Shown here one piece after another: positions 46,601-56,498 of a stretch of DNA of 64,000 nucleotides. How positions within the stretch are numbered: the first letter of the stretch is position 1; every line of letters starts with the position of its first letter. A model generated the notes under the pieces. That model did no database searches, was not told where the DNA came from, and saw only the letters and a list, made by a program, of their open reading frames with translations. This DNA is from Botryotinia globosa (lineage: Eukaryota; Ascomycota; Leotiomycetes; Helotiales; Sclerotiniaceae), in NCBI GenBank assembly GCA_014898425.1, contig RCSZ01000003.1, positions 2,356,001-2,420,000 on the forward strand, given 5' to 3'. Both the position numbers and the translations under genes were made by a program.

Positions 46601-46631
46601 TAGTCGAAGAAGTTGAGTGATCAGACAGCAT
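43614..46631 (-). CDS. Rho GTPase-activating protein (SAC7/BAG7 type)
   Basis: This protein stimulates GTP hydrolysis by Rho-family GTPases and so tunes actin, cell-wall and polarity signalling. Two exons (46631-45695 and 45637-43614) give 986 residues. The N-terminal 260 residues are polar. The RhoGAP domain spans about residues 266-495, beginning FGVPLRQSIAYANVAI, with GYVPIVVAKCGVYLKEK, the arginine finger in GIFRLSGS, LRRYLNLLPEPIVP and NRMTAVNLAAIFQPG. The remaining 490 residues are Ser/Pro/Arg-rich and probably disordered and phosphorylated, with a basic, lysine/arginine-rich segment near the end. The 57-nt intron (45638-45694, CTGAC branch, CAG acceptor) interrupts the domain between LKEK and ATNVEG; it has no stop and keeps the frame if retained. 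The FGVPL...YIYGYVP arrangement favours the SAC7/BAG7 class. Confidence 0.93.
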   Translation of the reverse strand: MLSDHSTSSTTQQPFSSPQPAPIQQAASPPTKQSLKSWWKTFRPPARTQEPSTGKDPPKFLLLKAQKQSEDLGHSLYANFVSNLPRNLDPVFKENPMDNNTSIVDGIPEFATDIIPEADELATKTQSSTTTFTGHTQSLHEYKSRSLLWPSSSSLVSGKHILMDNTQLNSNYETRHPQSTSGMKRRKRSSFSKKLSKDIAAKQRSKIRVQNNHSHYIKQQSTSSLSRSQQLLNFCRYHHIKFSLLKLVTMIKSKLTKETPESQPTGIFGVPLRQSIAYANVAISLVDAQGQSYIYGYVPIVVAKCGVYLKEKGMFLEWMCYFDVWLTTIRTATNVEGIFRLSGSEKRIKELKTIFDSPDRYGKGLDWAGYTVHDAANVLRRYLNLLPEPIVPLDLYSRFREPLRGHTMAAVGDSDGSPQFSDNFDVNKAIITYQQLITELPPLNRQLLLYILDLLAVFASKSDENRMTAVNLAAIFQPGMLSHPEHDMAPAEYRLSQDVLIFLIENQDHFLIGMRGTAADEQTLNEVEHGTPPPGTPTTPGRSKTAIGRSASNASAGADSVRKFGGIRRNVSVSSRHSRQSNGAPSPASPAHGIALTSSSSGGVHRSNTVPSKRSPGLPSSRMNKNSGPPLPSPAGLTANRSNGPRGLSPALPPSPSHLSPSPALALNTATEPSLADSGHIVTSQERLIPELSERSPEVSTPSRIVSNLFQRSPTESADRRQPNKLRKKRVPGSSNLSAQSSTNSLNGRSSSISPGLHASRGNSDHAEHPYLEHLSTLNPILSNTQATPPATETPRAEQPPHFTPMRPEDPHHPSDRTLRPVISPVSSLHSHSSFNDQSDLDHGEDPALAEAREKRSMWRLSRRRDDSNTLGATLSPNKNGSDSGAGASSSSVGSSGRPRKSFTGDTVPVGPDSGLPHAQIMSSNDSGSVAPEERRGPLGWIKSKMREKRDESREKDAERERNKSPPGDRPSNISSSALAPRGKSIDVNRGEESERNGREHNLPQ

Positions 46632-48819
46632 ACTGGAGTTGTTCGATCAGATCTGCTGATCGTCCAGGCAATATACGAAAGGTAGCTCCAGCGATAATTG
46701 ATGTCGCAAAGGACCTCGAGGCCCAGCAAGTCTGGGGGGAGACACAGGCAGCGGAAATCACTTTTCGCACGAAGTGGAAATATCTATATTGTTGATTCGG
46801 ATGGGTCAAGAGAATAGAGCAAGTCTTGAATAGAGCAAGTCTTCTGATTAAGTTCTGGTCGGTCGTAATTGAGAATGAAGGTGCATGCGACAGCAATGAT
46901 AGGTATTGTTGATGTGGGTACAGTGATTGTTTGTGGGGATTGTGTTGCTGGAGGGGTTTATTTCTATTTGCGACGCGACCAGGTCTCTCGAGCAAGTGTA
47001 GTTGGTAAGGTAAGTCTTTGGGCTCTGCAAAAGCAAGAGGAATTAAAGTCGAGCTTGAAGGATCTGGTTGTTAGCAAAACAATCAAGTTGTTGTGAGACG
47101 ATAATTGCGTAGAGTTGCTGATAATGGTTGAAAATATCAAGGAACAGTAGAGGTGGTGGTGGTGGTGGTGGTTGATTTGAAGTGAAAGAGTTCGGACAGT
47201 AGAAACTTACCTAACGAGTGGAGAGTGGAGAGTGACGCTAAGAGGTGAGGTGCAGTACGTACGGTACATTGGAATCTAAGTACATTATTCATTCATTCAT
47301 TGTATGGTCTCTGGTCTAGTCGTGTAAATTGTAAATAGTGGTACAATGCAACAAGCTTTCACTCAAACTCTGCCCTGCTGACCCATGGCAAAATAGAGGA
47401 CAGTACAAGATTGAAGACAACGTCAGACTTTCAAATTGCTTGTTTATTTGTTTAATAAAGTTTCCAATGTTGTGGAAAGTTTGAAATCTATAATGTATAC
47501 GAGGGAATCCCAAGTTCAAGAATCACGAGTCAAAGCCAACTCCAACTGCCGTATCATTATACTATCATTATACTATCATTATACTATCATTATACTATCA
47601 TTATACTATCATGGTAATGAATTACAGCTTTTTGCAGAAAAGTAGGTCCTGATTGATCTACCAATTACTCACCCTGTTTTGAGAGACGGGATTATTAGTA
47701 GCAAACAAAGATCTGGACTTTTTTTGGCTGGAGGTCTTATACGGAGTAGAGAGAGAGAGGGTCATGGCCAGTGAGTACGTCCATCTATAATTAGATGAAT
47801 GAGATATTTGATCACTGACCTTGGTACACTCTTCAGATACCTATGAAGAGCGGGAATACATGAGCTGGCAAAACATCATCAATATCACCTAGGTACGTAC
47901 CCAGTCCAATCCTCTCCTCTTGTGTACTTCCATTCATATCCAGGGCAACGAAAGCAGAACGATTGGAGAAGATTGGAGAAGATAGATGAACCCTTGATAC
48001 AAGAAACATATAGGAGTTCCTGTATCAGTTCCTGTCTGTATGCATCTATCTACGAATAAACCTTTTTACTCTTCTTCTTTCAGGCCGGGCAGGATTGAAG
48101 TCAGTACCTTAATAAGTCATTGAATGAAAACAAACCCTACCTACCAACCTAGGTACCTGTAGTCGTTACCCCCATGGTTCCCCCCATCGCTTCAGTTGCT
48201 TGGTCCTGTTGCATTGTACTCTCATGCATCAATTTAGGATGCAATGCGAAATGACTTGGTGATTGTTTAGGTATAGTGACCTGCTTCTAGTTTCTCACAA
48301 GAAGATCTTCATTTCATGTATAAAGAGAGAGGAGGACATGGCAAAAGTACAGTTCTTGTACACCTTTGTCAATTGACTAACAAGTGTAACATGCTTTGTC
48401 TGCTTGTTGTACCTTTTCTCTCTTTCGAAAAGAATGAATAAAGATAGTTAGTATTCGAATGTCAATAAGTAAAGAAAGGAAATTGTAAGATCAGATCAAA
48501 AAAGTTATTACTACCTAGTCTCTCTGGTCTCTCTACTAATAATTATGCTATGGATCAACAAGGGAATTCGTGCAGGGGCCACCATCAACTTCGGATAAAA
48601 GTTATCAGACTCCGACATTAACCGACCCAATGAACAGAGCTCTAACCATCTACCTTGCTAAAAGCCTTTCAATTTGGATAGCTTCCAAAGAACATAGACA
48701 GAAGAGTTTATCAGCCTCATCCATCAGCCTTGACAAGTCTTTCTAATAAATTTAAACATCTCAATAAATCTGTCAAACTTCTCAATCTCTCTCTCTCACT
48801 TATATTTCAAATCATCATC
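46632..48819. other. intergenic, divergent RhoGAP/TIM9 upstream region
   Basis: No gene is supported. Contents include the RhoGAP leader, an 11-bp tandem repeat (ATTATACTATC)n at 47552-47611, and near-copies of the TACCTAGGTA palindrome at 47886-47895 and 48146-48155. Confidence 0.5.
47552..47611. repeat. 11-bp tandem repeat (ATTATACTATC)n
   Basis: Five or more perfect copies of an 11-bp unit in the upstream region shared by the RhoGAP and TIM9 genes. Confidence 0.9.
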
Positions 48820-49738
48820 ATGGAAGGGTGAGTAACAGAGCGATTCGGCTCTTCAAAAAGTCTCCCAATTCAATTTACTAACTATGATCGAATAGACTCA
48901 CCCCCTCAGAGCAAAGAGAATTCCAAAGCCGTATGGAACGAAAGCAAATGAAGGAATTCATGGGCGTAAGTTAAGATCTTCTGTGTATTTTCATTTCCAT
49001 ATGGTCGAATACGAAACCTTCCAAATATTCCAAGCGGGGGCAATGCAGCAGAGACAATACGAGGATTGTTCATCATACCCCGCGTCGCACTTTATCATCC
49101 TGCGCCGCCCTCCCAGTGGAACAAAAAATCGAATTCCCAGTTGGACTTGTATCGAGCATGCTATAATTGGAATTCCTCTCTCAATCTCGAGTAGTAGCCT
49201 GCCAATACCTTTCGATCGAGCATCTTTAATCCGCTGGCTCGTTAGATCAATCCTCACAGCTCTCATTGAGATCCTGTCACTTATACGAATCACAATAATA
49301 TTTTGGAATCTACATTGTAGCAGCCATACCTCTCCCACTCTTGCTATTCACACTCTATCCACGAGAAATGCAAGAAATCGCAGCATTGTCGAAATGGCGA
49401 TTGGGTAGCGCTCAGCCAATAAGTTTCGCACCAGCATATTTGGAGAGTTCCAGATCCTCTCTCCCCAAAATCTCGCACTCCCCCTCACCCCCCTCATCTC
49501 CATCCCAAAACCTTCCAACTAACAACCCCACCCCCATCCACAGATGTTCTCCAACCTCGTAACCCACTGCTTCGACTCCTGCGTCGACGACTTCTCCACC
49601 AAATCCCTCATCGCCCGCGAAACCGGTTGCGTCTCCCGCTGCGTCCAAAAATTCATGGCTGGAAGTGAGCGTATCGGTCAGAGATTCCAAGAACAACAAG
49701 CACAGATGATGAGTCAACCTCCTCCTGGGTCAAGGTAA
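48820..49738 (+). CDS. TIM9: mitochondrial import inner-membrane chaperone Tim9
   Basis: This small intermembrane-space chaperone works with Tim10 to carry hydrophobic carrier proteins from TOM to TIM22. Three exons (48820-48827, 48896-48965, 49544-49738) encode 90 residues, the normal size. The N terminus [20 protein letters not shown] matches the Tim9 consensus. The twin CX3C motifs read CFDSC and CVSRC, 17 residues apart, and give the two disulphides needed for folding; between them is [14 protein letters not shown]. The first exon is only 8 nt, splitting a codon. The second intron is 578 nt, far longer than most here, although its donor and acceptor (CCACAG) are normal. The first-exon assignment rests on restoring the conserved GLTPSEQRE start. 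Confidence 0.93.
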
Positions 49739-50172
49739 ATCGATTCTTCTGGTTTGGCGATATAGTAGAGAGTGGGAAGGGGGAATGAAAAAATGGGGTT
49801 GTACGATAGATATTTGACGATGGATTCGATGTTGAAGAAAAACATCGATATGAATATGAATGCCTGCATCATGGATGGTGGAAATGAAAATTGATGAGAA
49901 ACTTGTCTATAAAAGATAATGTGTGGATATAACATGAAGGATAAAAACTCGGGATTCTCCCCTTAAATCAATCGGATAGTTTCTCCTGAACTCTCAACGA
50001 AGATCATTCTACGATGCAAAAGACTGTCAATCTGTAGACGACACATCCTGATCATTCTTCTCATTGATGCAAAAATAAATTAGTTTTCCATGTTCTAGTA
50101 TTCAGTTTATCTCTCCAAAATAGAAATAACACCACTCTCATACATATTCGCATCCTGTCCCTCCCATTCCAC
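49739..50172. other. intergenic between convergent TIM9 and NUP192
   Basis: This short stretch is shared by the 3' ends of two convergent genes. Nothing else is seen. Confidence 0.6.
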
Positions 50173-53100
50173 TCATGGATCACCCCCACTAATCACATCC
50201 CTGATTCCCATCATCTCAAATACCACCTTCTCCTCCAATCGATCCAAACATCCCATTGCCCCCGCCTTTCCAGCCTCTATTTTCTTTCCCATCCACTCCA
50301 AATCCTTATCACCCATCGGCACTATCCTCTCTCTCAAGACTGCTCGACTTCCTAACCAAAATTCAACATTCTCTGCCACCGCGCCCAAGTCCCAATCCAC
50401 TTCCGGCACCACCTGGATGCCCTGTAATTGTTCTCTAAACCCATTCAAAATATAGACGATAAGGGCTAGCGAGTGAACTTCGGAAGCTGTAGACAAACAA
50501 AGATGTTTTGGGGCTGATATCGAAGTAGTGCGTGAGGATTCGGGTGCATCAAAGGCAGCTGCCGATTGAGCAAGGAGGTGAGGGAATTGGTTTAGAAAGA
50601 TTGCGACTTCTGTGGCGATAGAGGCACCAACTGAATGGAGAAGATTGAGGATTAAAGGAAGGATACCGCGGACCCAAATGTTATAGCAACGTTGAATGCC
50701 GGCGCCGTCAGCGAATGGAGATACATTTCTACGACGCAGATAAGTGGTTATGCTTGCGGAGCTGACCTGGCCGAGAACGCCATCGACGGCTAGCTGTTCG
50801 GCCATGGTTGGCATACTTGAAAGTTCCAAGAGGAAAATAATGCTCAGTTCACCATAGATAGGATCACCATTTATCGCAATTTGGTCAGACCAGGAGAAGA
50901 GTGTAGTAGCAATACGGGGGGTCTTGCAATTAGCCATGATGGTCACAATCTGTGAGTGATGGAACTCAATGCCTGGTATCCGGAGACAGGCTTGCAAAAG
51001 CCCTGTGATGAGGGCGATGTCTTCTGGAGACGACTCTTCATGATTGTCGTGAATGATATGAGCAAGATCATCTAAGCCACCAGCAACTACGCGTTCTATA
51101 ACATCGACAATCATATAGATATCTGCTGTCGATTCTGATTCCAATTGTTGTTTTCGTGTGGAAACCCTGGGGTCAATCTCTCCGATGTTGTTATCTTCAG
51201 AATGGACTCGCAAAGCCAAGAATAAAATTTTGAGAAGTAGTCTATAATATGGACCATCTCCTGTTGCAATTGCCATCGCAAAGCTTTTATCCAAGGTCCG
51301 GACTGTCTCCCATACTACTTTAAGAAGGTTCTTCATCTTAGGGCACCTTGGATTTGCTTCTATCAACCGTTGGCAGGCAACAAGCGCAAAGTCTGCACGT
51401 GTTTGAAGTAATCGTGAAAATATCTTTTCTGTTTGCGGACTTTGTGCGTTTGAGGCAAGGCACTTAAGAGCAGCTTCGACAAGGGTCTCCTGATGTTCAG
51501 ATTCCTTAGTTATATTGCTAGTCAATTCAACGGCAAGAATTTTCCAAGCGTTCAATAGAGCCTAAGATTGTTAGATTTAACCTCAAAATTTGAGCATAGC
51601 TTACTTACCACTTGAGCATCAACCAAAGACAAGTTGATGTTAGCACTTGCAAGCTCGAATTTATAACCATCATTTCTACGTCCTGTCCAAGCTACGTCAG
51701 AACGGAGCATTTGGTCAAGTAGTTGTAAATCGTAAAAATAGTTCTCGCCGAATTTGCGATCCTCAAGATCCGTCTTCTTGAAACTCTGGAGACTAGTCCT
51801 AGCATACTTGACATCGAAGTTTTTCTTGAGGTTGCCATGCAGAGATGCATTGTAGGTAGGGAGCCCCCCTGCATTCTCGTAGTAATAATTCAGCTTGGGC
51901 ATGAGGTCTTTGGCAATTGAAGGTTTGCCAGTTTGTCTAGAATGGAAAAGGTGCATTGCAAGAATCTCGGCAATGTAAGCCGCAATTCGAGTACGATAGC
52001 AAGCCTTAATTGCTGGCTCGCTCCTAGAAGAGACTTGAATAGATTTCAGGGTGCTGATGTAATTTGAGAGATAATTGATGAAGCCTGTGCTAGATTCTAA
52101 CTCGTGCATAGTCCAAGGCCAGAAATTCTGTGCCAATGAAACGAATTCTAACATCATCAAAGCTTCTGAATCCGGAATGTCTCCGATTTGTGAAAGGTTG
52201 TCAAGCGCTGTGAGAAGAAGAGGTTTTGGGGATGAATATTTGGCAACATCGGGGTTTTTCTTTTTTAATGCGTCTCTCGGCGTTTTGCCTGTGAGAACAT
52301 AATTCGCGAACCATTGTTGTCGACTGCTCATTATCATCGACAGGAAATGCCAAATCGACCCAACATTTTCATCTCTATTCAAAGGTGTATCCAAATCTGA
52401 CACGACATTAAGGAAATTCTTCGAAGTCTTCGCACCAAGATAACCGAGGAGGGAAGGTGGTTCCGAGGTACTACTCGAAGCGCTGACTATCATCGCCTCG
52501 AACAATTTTATGACGGGAGTACGATAGCTATCGTTCACAGCATATAGTCGTGCGATTAGTGGTGCAGCAGTAAATAGCTGTGTCTCTAGATGTGATGGCT
52601 TCTCTAACAATGCACTTATTCGAAGAAGTTGCCTGGAGAATTTAAGTGCTGCTTTCGCGCCCCCCGCTACTAATAGTGATCTATTTGTATACATTGTGGT
52701 AGAACGGGTATTGAAGCCATAGAATAAGGTGCGAAGAATTGGTCCAAATCTCATGGGACCAGAAGACTTGGACAGATAGCTATCGACAATGTGCATGGCA
52801 GCTGGGCTCAAAGCACTCATGATTGGAAGAGTAGGATCTTGATGATCTTTGAAATCTCTACCCAGATCTGACTTTGAGCGAGAGTCCAACTGTGGCAGTT
52901 CTTCTGGATCACCCTGGATCCCGAAAGAATATGTAAGCATTTTCTCGAAAGAAGACATGATGGTCTTTGTAAGTTGGAGTTGATCGCTGAGTTGTTCAAA
53001 CTGCCAGGTGTACGAGCTTTCTAGTACCTCCGTCAGGTATCGAGTAAAGTGAAGAAGAACTTCAGAGAGAACTTTATCAGCAACGCGAACATTATGTTCC

Positions 53101-55949
53101 TCGACTTCGCTAAATCGAGCTGGAGCCATAGTTACTTTGCGGTTTCTCGCGATAGCATTTACTGCAAAATCATTGACCAGTGCCTCAAAGAGTCGAGTGC
53201 ATGATACGAGGAATGAGTACCTCCCCGATATAACTTCAACCCTGCCAACGATACTAGCGAGTTTACCGCTACCACCACGGCCATCAGATAGAAGTCCACT
53301 CCGACCAATAAGAGGCCACACTCTTCCAGGCGAAAACAAAAGTAATGCATGCAGATATTGTATGCAGCTGATTAAGATATCGAGGGAGGCGTCAGAACTA
53401 GATTCGCTCGATTGCCTTTGCAATTCTTGTTCAAAGATAGCAGATATAACTAGAGTAATATCTCTATTCCGATTCAACGCCGAACTTGCAACCTGGAAAA
53501 ATTCGGTAGCATCATTTTGAATTTGCTCTGCCTCTTTGTCTGACCTAGATAAGGCTAGAAGACCCGTCGCAAATGTTCCAATGATGTCAGCAACTGTCTC
53601 AGAGTCCGCTCCCATGCCGGTAGTAGCGTCATATTCTTCGCCCGCAACTAGATATGTTTCTAGCAATTTCCCGAAATACCTCATACCGCGATAATGGTGG
53701 GTGAGATGAACTACTTTTGGGTCATTCTCGACTATCACAACACCAGGCGTTCCAGCTGGAATTTGTAGATCGTCGTTGGCTTCTGCCAGTACTAAAGCCT
53801 GTTCCTGGTTTCCATTTTCTATCAAAAGTCTTCTGCTGATACCACGCCCTCGAGGCTCAAACATAGAAAGCCCTCTAGTCAGTTGAATAGAATTATTGTT
53901 ATGCTCCTCTTGAACTGTCTCATAATCGGCGTATTGATATGGTAATAGGTATGTAAAGGTTGGTCGAGAGTCTAATAATGGAAAGATAGACTCGTGGGCT
54001 CCTCCATCAGCGCCATGCAGATATGCCAAAGAGCGAACAAGGGTTTGAAAAGGGGGAGCTTCCCAAGGATAGCGCATACTAGCATTTTGCCAAAACTCGC
54101 GAACCAATCCTACGTCAGTGACAAAATATGATACTGGCTCAAAATCGCTTTCAACATTTCGTAGATCAACAAAATCCCAATATTGCTGTCCCCCACCCAC
54201 GACAGAAACCACAGTTTGCAGTGTTTGGGCATTGTAACCAACGTCAGGCGCACTTGCTTTCATGAGCTCTAATATTGCGATTCTCAAGCTTGAACCAAGT
54301 TGAGGCATAAAAGCTGCATCATAAGTGTCACCAAGCGTCCGTGAAATGTTTGCTAGTACTTCAAAAACACGACAGTCGTTTACAGCGCTCAAAGCTAGAT
54401 AGTCGACAAGTTCGTCCGTGACTTTGATAGTTGTAAGTACTCCTTCATAGGCATCGGGGGCAAGTATAGGCTCCGACCCAATCGGCAATGGTTCATCGTT
54501 ATATTCATCATTATCGCTGAGACCCTCGTGTCGTCGGCGCTGAAGTTTCTCTCGAAGATCGACACGAACTTTGATATGTTTTAAAATAACGCTCCAGGTA
54601 AGGACAGCAGGGCCAGCCGTTATGTAGTTCGCGGATGCTGCCTCGGTGAGTATTTGGTGAAGTTTAATAATTGCAGTTTGGTTTAATAACCACGGCTTAC
54701 TCGGACCCTCAGCCAAATCAGCAGGTGCTAAATCTTTCGATGGTCTCTCGAGAAATATTAAACAGCTATCGACGTTAAGTATAGCCAATGTTATGATGGC
54801 GCTAATAGTCTGTAAGGGTAGAGCAACAGCTTGAAGAGTCGGGTGAAGCTGTGGTGTTTGGTCAGTAAAGAGCATGTAAGAGAGTACGAATCACAAACGT
54901 ACCATTCCCATCTCGTCCAAGAACTTAAACTTGCCAATAAAATCAAACCATTCAAGCACCAAGTCTGAGTGAGAGATATCAAGCGCTGTATCAGAAGAGA
55001 ATATGTAATAAAATATAGTCTCCATCATGTGGGTTGCCTCAATGATCTGATTGCTTGCCCACTCAAGCTCAAGTTCATCTCGCCCGTCACCCTCCAAGGA
55101 CCACCCGCTACCTTCACTTTTTGCATCAAATAATTTTGTAAGTCCTGCATCAATAGATTTCACTAGTTCCACCATACGATTCTGAGATGCGCCCGAACTT
55201 TTCCAGTTGCCTAACACTTCTATATGCAGACCCTCGTACCAGTCGTCTAGAGGAGTAATCGGTGTGGGTGAAAGTCTGGGTCGCTGAATTATCAATGTGA
55301 GGCATTTCCAGAAAAAGCGTCGTTCTGATAGGTAAATGCTGAGCATTCGCATACGTCGATTTCTCCGACTTTCTTCTTCTGATGGCGCAACCTCTGCTTG
55401 TGTGCCAATGAAAGATCCAGCGGAGAGCAAATTCGTGGATTTTTTGTTGCCAAAGGCATCTTGGAGACTGATCAGTTCTTCTTCCGAAAGTTTCCCCAAG
55501 AGCTGCGCATATGCTCGCGATTGATGTTCTTGCACAACGATTCTTAGAGCGGCAACCTCGTCGAATTTGACCATTCCACTCAACCATAGTGCATCCTCAG
55601 ATACCTTGCTAACGTCATAATCTGCGGAAGAATGATCGGCATTTATTGGAGCACTTTTTGAATCGAATGCTTTTTTCGTCTCGCTGGTAGGTTCTGGAAA
55701 GGCAGTGACAGGATTGGAAAGTAAAGATAGAACTTTGGGATCTTTGAAGAACTTCTCAAGTGTTATTTGGGCTCCGCTCTCTTTGATATCTAGAAGGGCA
55801 AAGAATGCCGTCTCCCAAGAGCTATTGAAAGATTAGTAGAAGGTCAATTGGGGTCGATATCATGAATGCTAAACTTACATCAATATGTCTTCTCCCTTCA
55901 AACATCTACCCAGCTCCGGGAAATAGCTAGCCTCTGGAATTGGTACCAT
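50173..55949 (-). CDS. NUP192: nucleoporin Nup192 (Nup205 family)
   Basis: This large scaffold protein of the nuclear pore inner ring binds Nic96, Nup53 and Nup145N and helps form the transport channel. Four exons (55949-55879, 55821-54903, 54848-51609, 51561-50173) joined by introns of 57, 54 and 47 nt give 1872 residues, within the family's usual size. The whole protein is an alpha-helical solenoid with no signal peptide. Recognisable parts are the N-terminal ILISWETAFFALLDIKESG, the SEEELISLQDAFG segment that marks the Nup192/205 N-terminal domain, SERRFFWKCL, and the KPWLLNQTAIIKLHQIL stretch in the third exon. All introns have YAG acceptors. It is divergent from TRP1 with 549 bp between starts, and convergent with TIM9. 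The identification comes from recalled family pattern and overall size. Confidence 0.9.
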
Positions 55950-56350
55950 ATCTACTACCTACCCAAGCTCAATGAGCCAAGATTTGTGGTGAAGTGTTGT
56001 GCGAAGCATAAAGCATGAGAAAGGTCTATTTTTCATACAGTGGTTGAATGGTCTCCTGTTACGAGAAAATTCGATATCAACAATCACCTGCAATAATAAA
56101 TCGTTAAGAAAGTTTTGGTTGACGCGCCTTGTCCGCCTTGTCGCGGTCAACCTTCTTCATTCGCTAGATAAATTATTATTATGAGCACCCACGCACGCAC
56201 TGTCCCGTAACCATTCTTTCAGGTGAAGCTTTTTTTATTTTGCAGGGTTTGTTACATATCCTAGCAATTCAGCACCTGCTCCCCACCACCATCCATCACT
56301 CACTCAATCCATTAATCATCCACCCAAAAAAAGTAAGGACCTTTGATCTT

Positions 56351-56357
56351 TGACTCA
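56351..56357 (+). promoter_or_regulatory. TGACTCA site for the Gcn4/CPC1/CpcA activator
   Basis: This is an exact match to the palindromic site of the bZIP general amino-acid-control activator, 142 bp before the TRP1 ATG. Cross-pathway control of tryptophan genes through this site is established in yeast, Neurospora and Aspergillus, so function here is likely although untested. Confidence 0.7.
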
Positions 56358-56360
56358 CTC

Positions 56361-56372
56361 ATGGACATCTAG
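56361..56372 (+). other. possible three-codon upstream ORF in the TRP1 leader
   Basis: ATG GAC ATC TAG begins four bases after the TGACTCA site. It matters only if transcription starts upstream of it. A factor-binding site so close upstream makes that doubtful. Confidence 0.25.
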
Positions 56373-56498
56373 AATCTCAAAGGAAATACATCTTGGAATC
56401 TTCTCTTCTCTCTTTGATCCAAAAAGAAAGTCAGTCAATCCCAAAGCTTCTTCTATTCTACAACATATCAATTCTCCAAACGATCAAGAAGATTCAGA

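Larger units (their letters stand above)
55950..56498. promoter_or_regulatory. bidirectional promoter region NUP192/TRP1
   Basis: This 549-bp region separates two divergent starts. It includes a TGACTCA site and a three-codon upstream frame on the TRP1 side, and C/A-rich leader sequence from about 56270 to 56330 ending in a donor-like AAAGTAAGG. Confidence 0.6.

Noticed and set aside
48983..49408. 141-codon plus-strand frame
   Set aside because: It lies inside the second TIM9 intron and has no recognisable features; an equally open frame exists on the other strand.
52075..53520. Plus-strand frames of 75 and 127 codons
   Set aside because: They are antisense shadows of the NUP192 coding exon.
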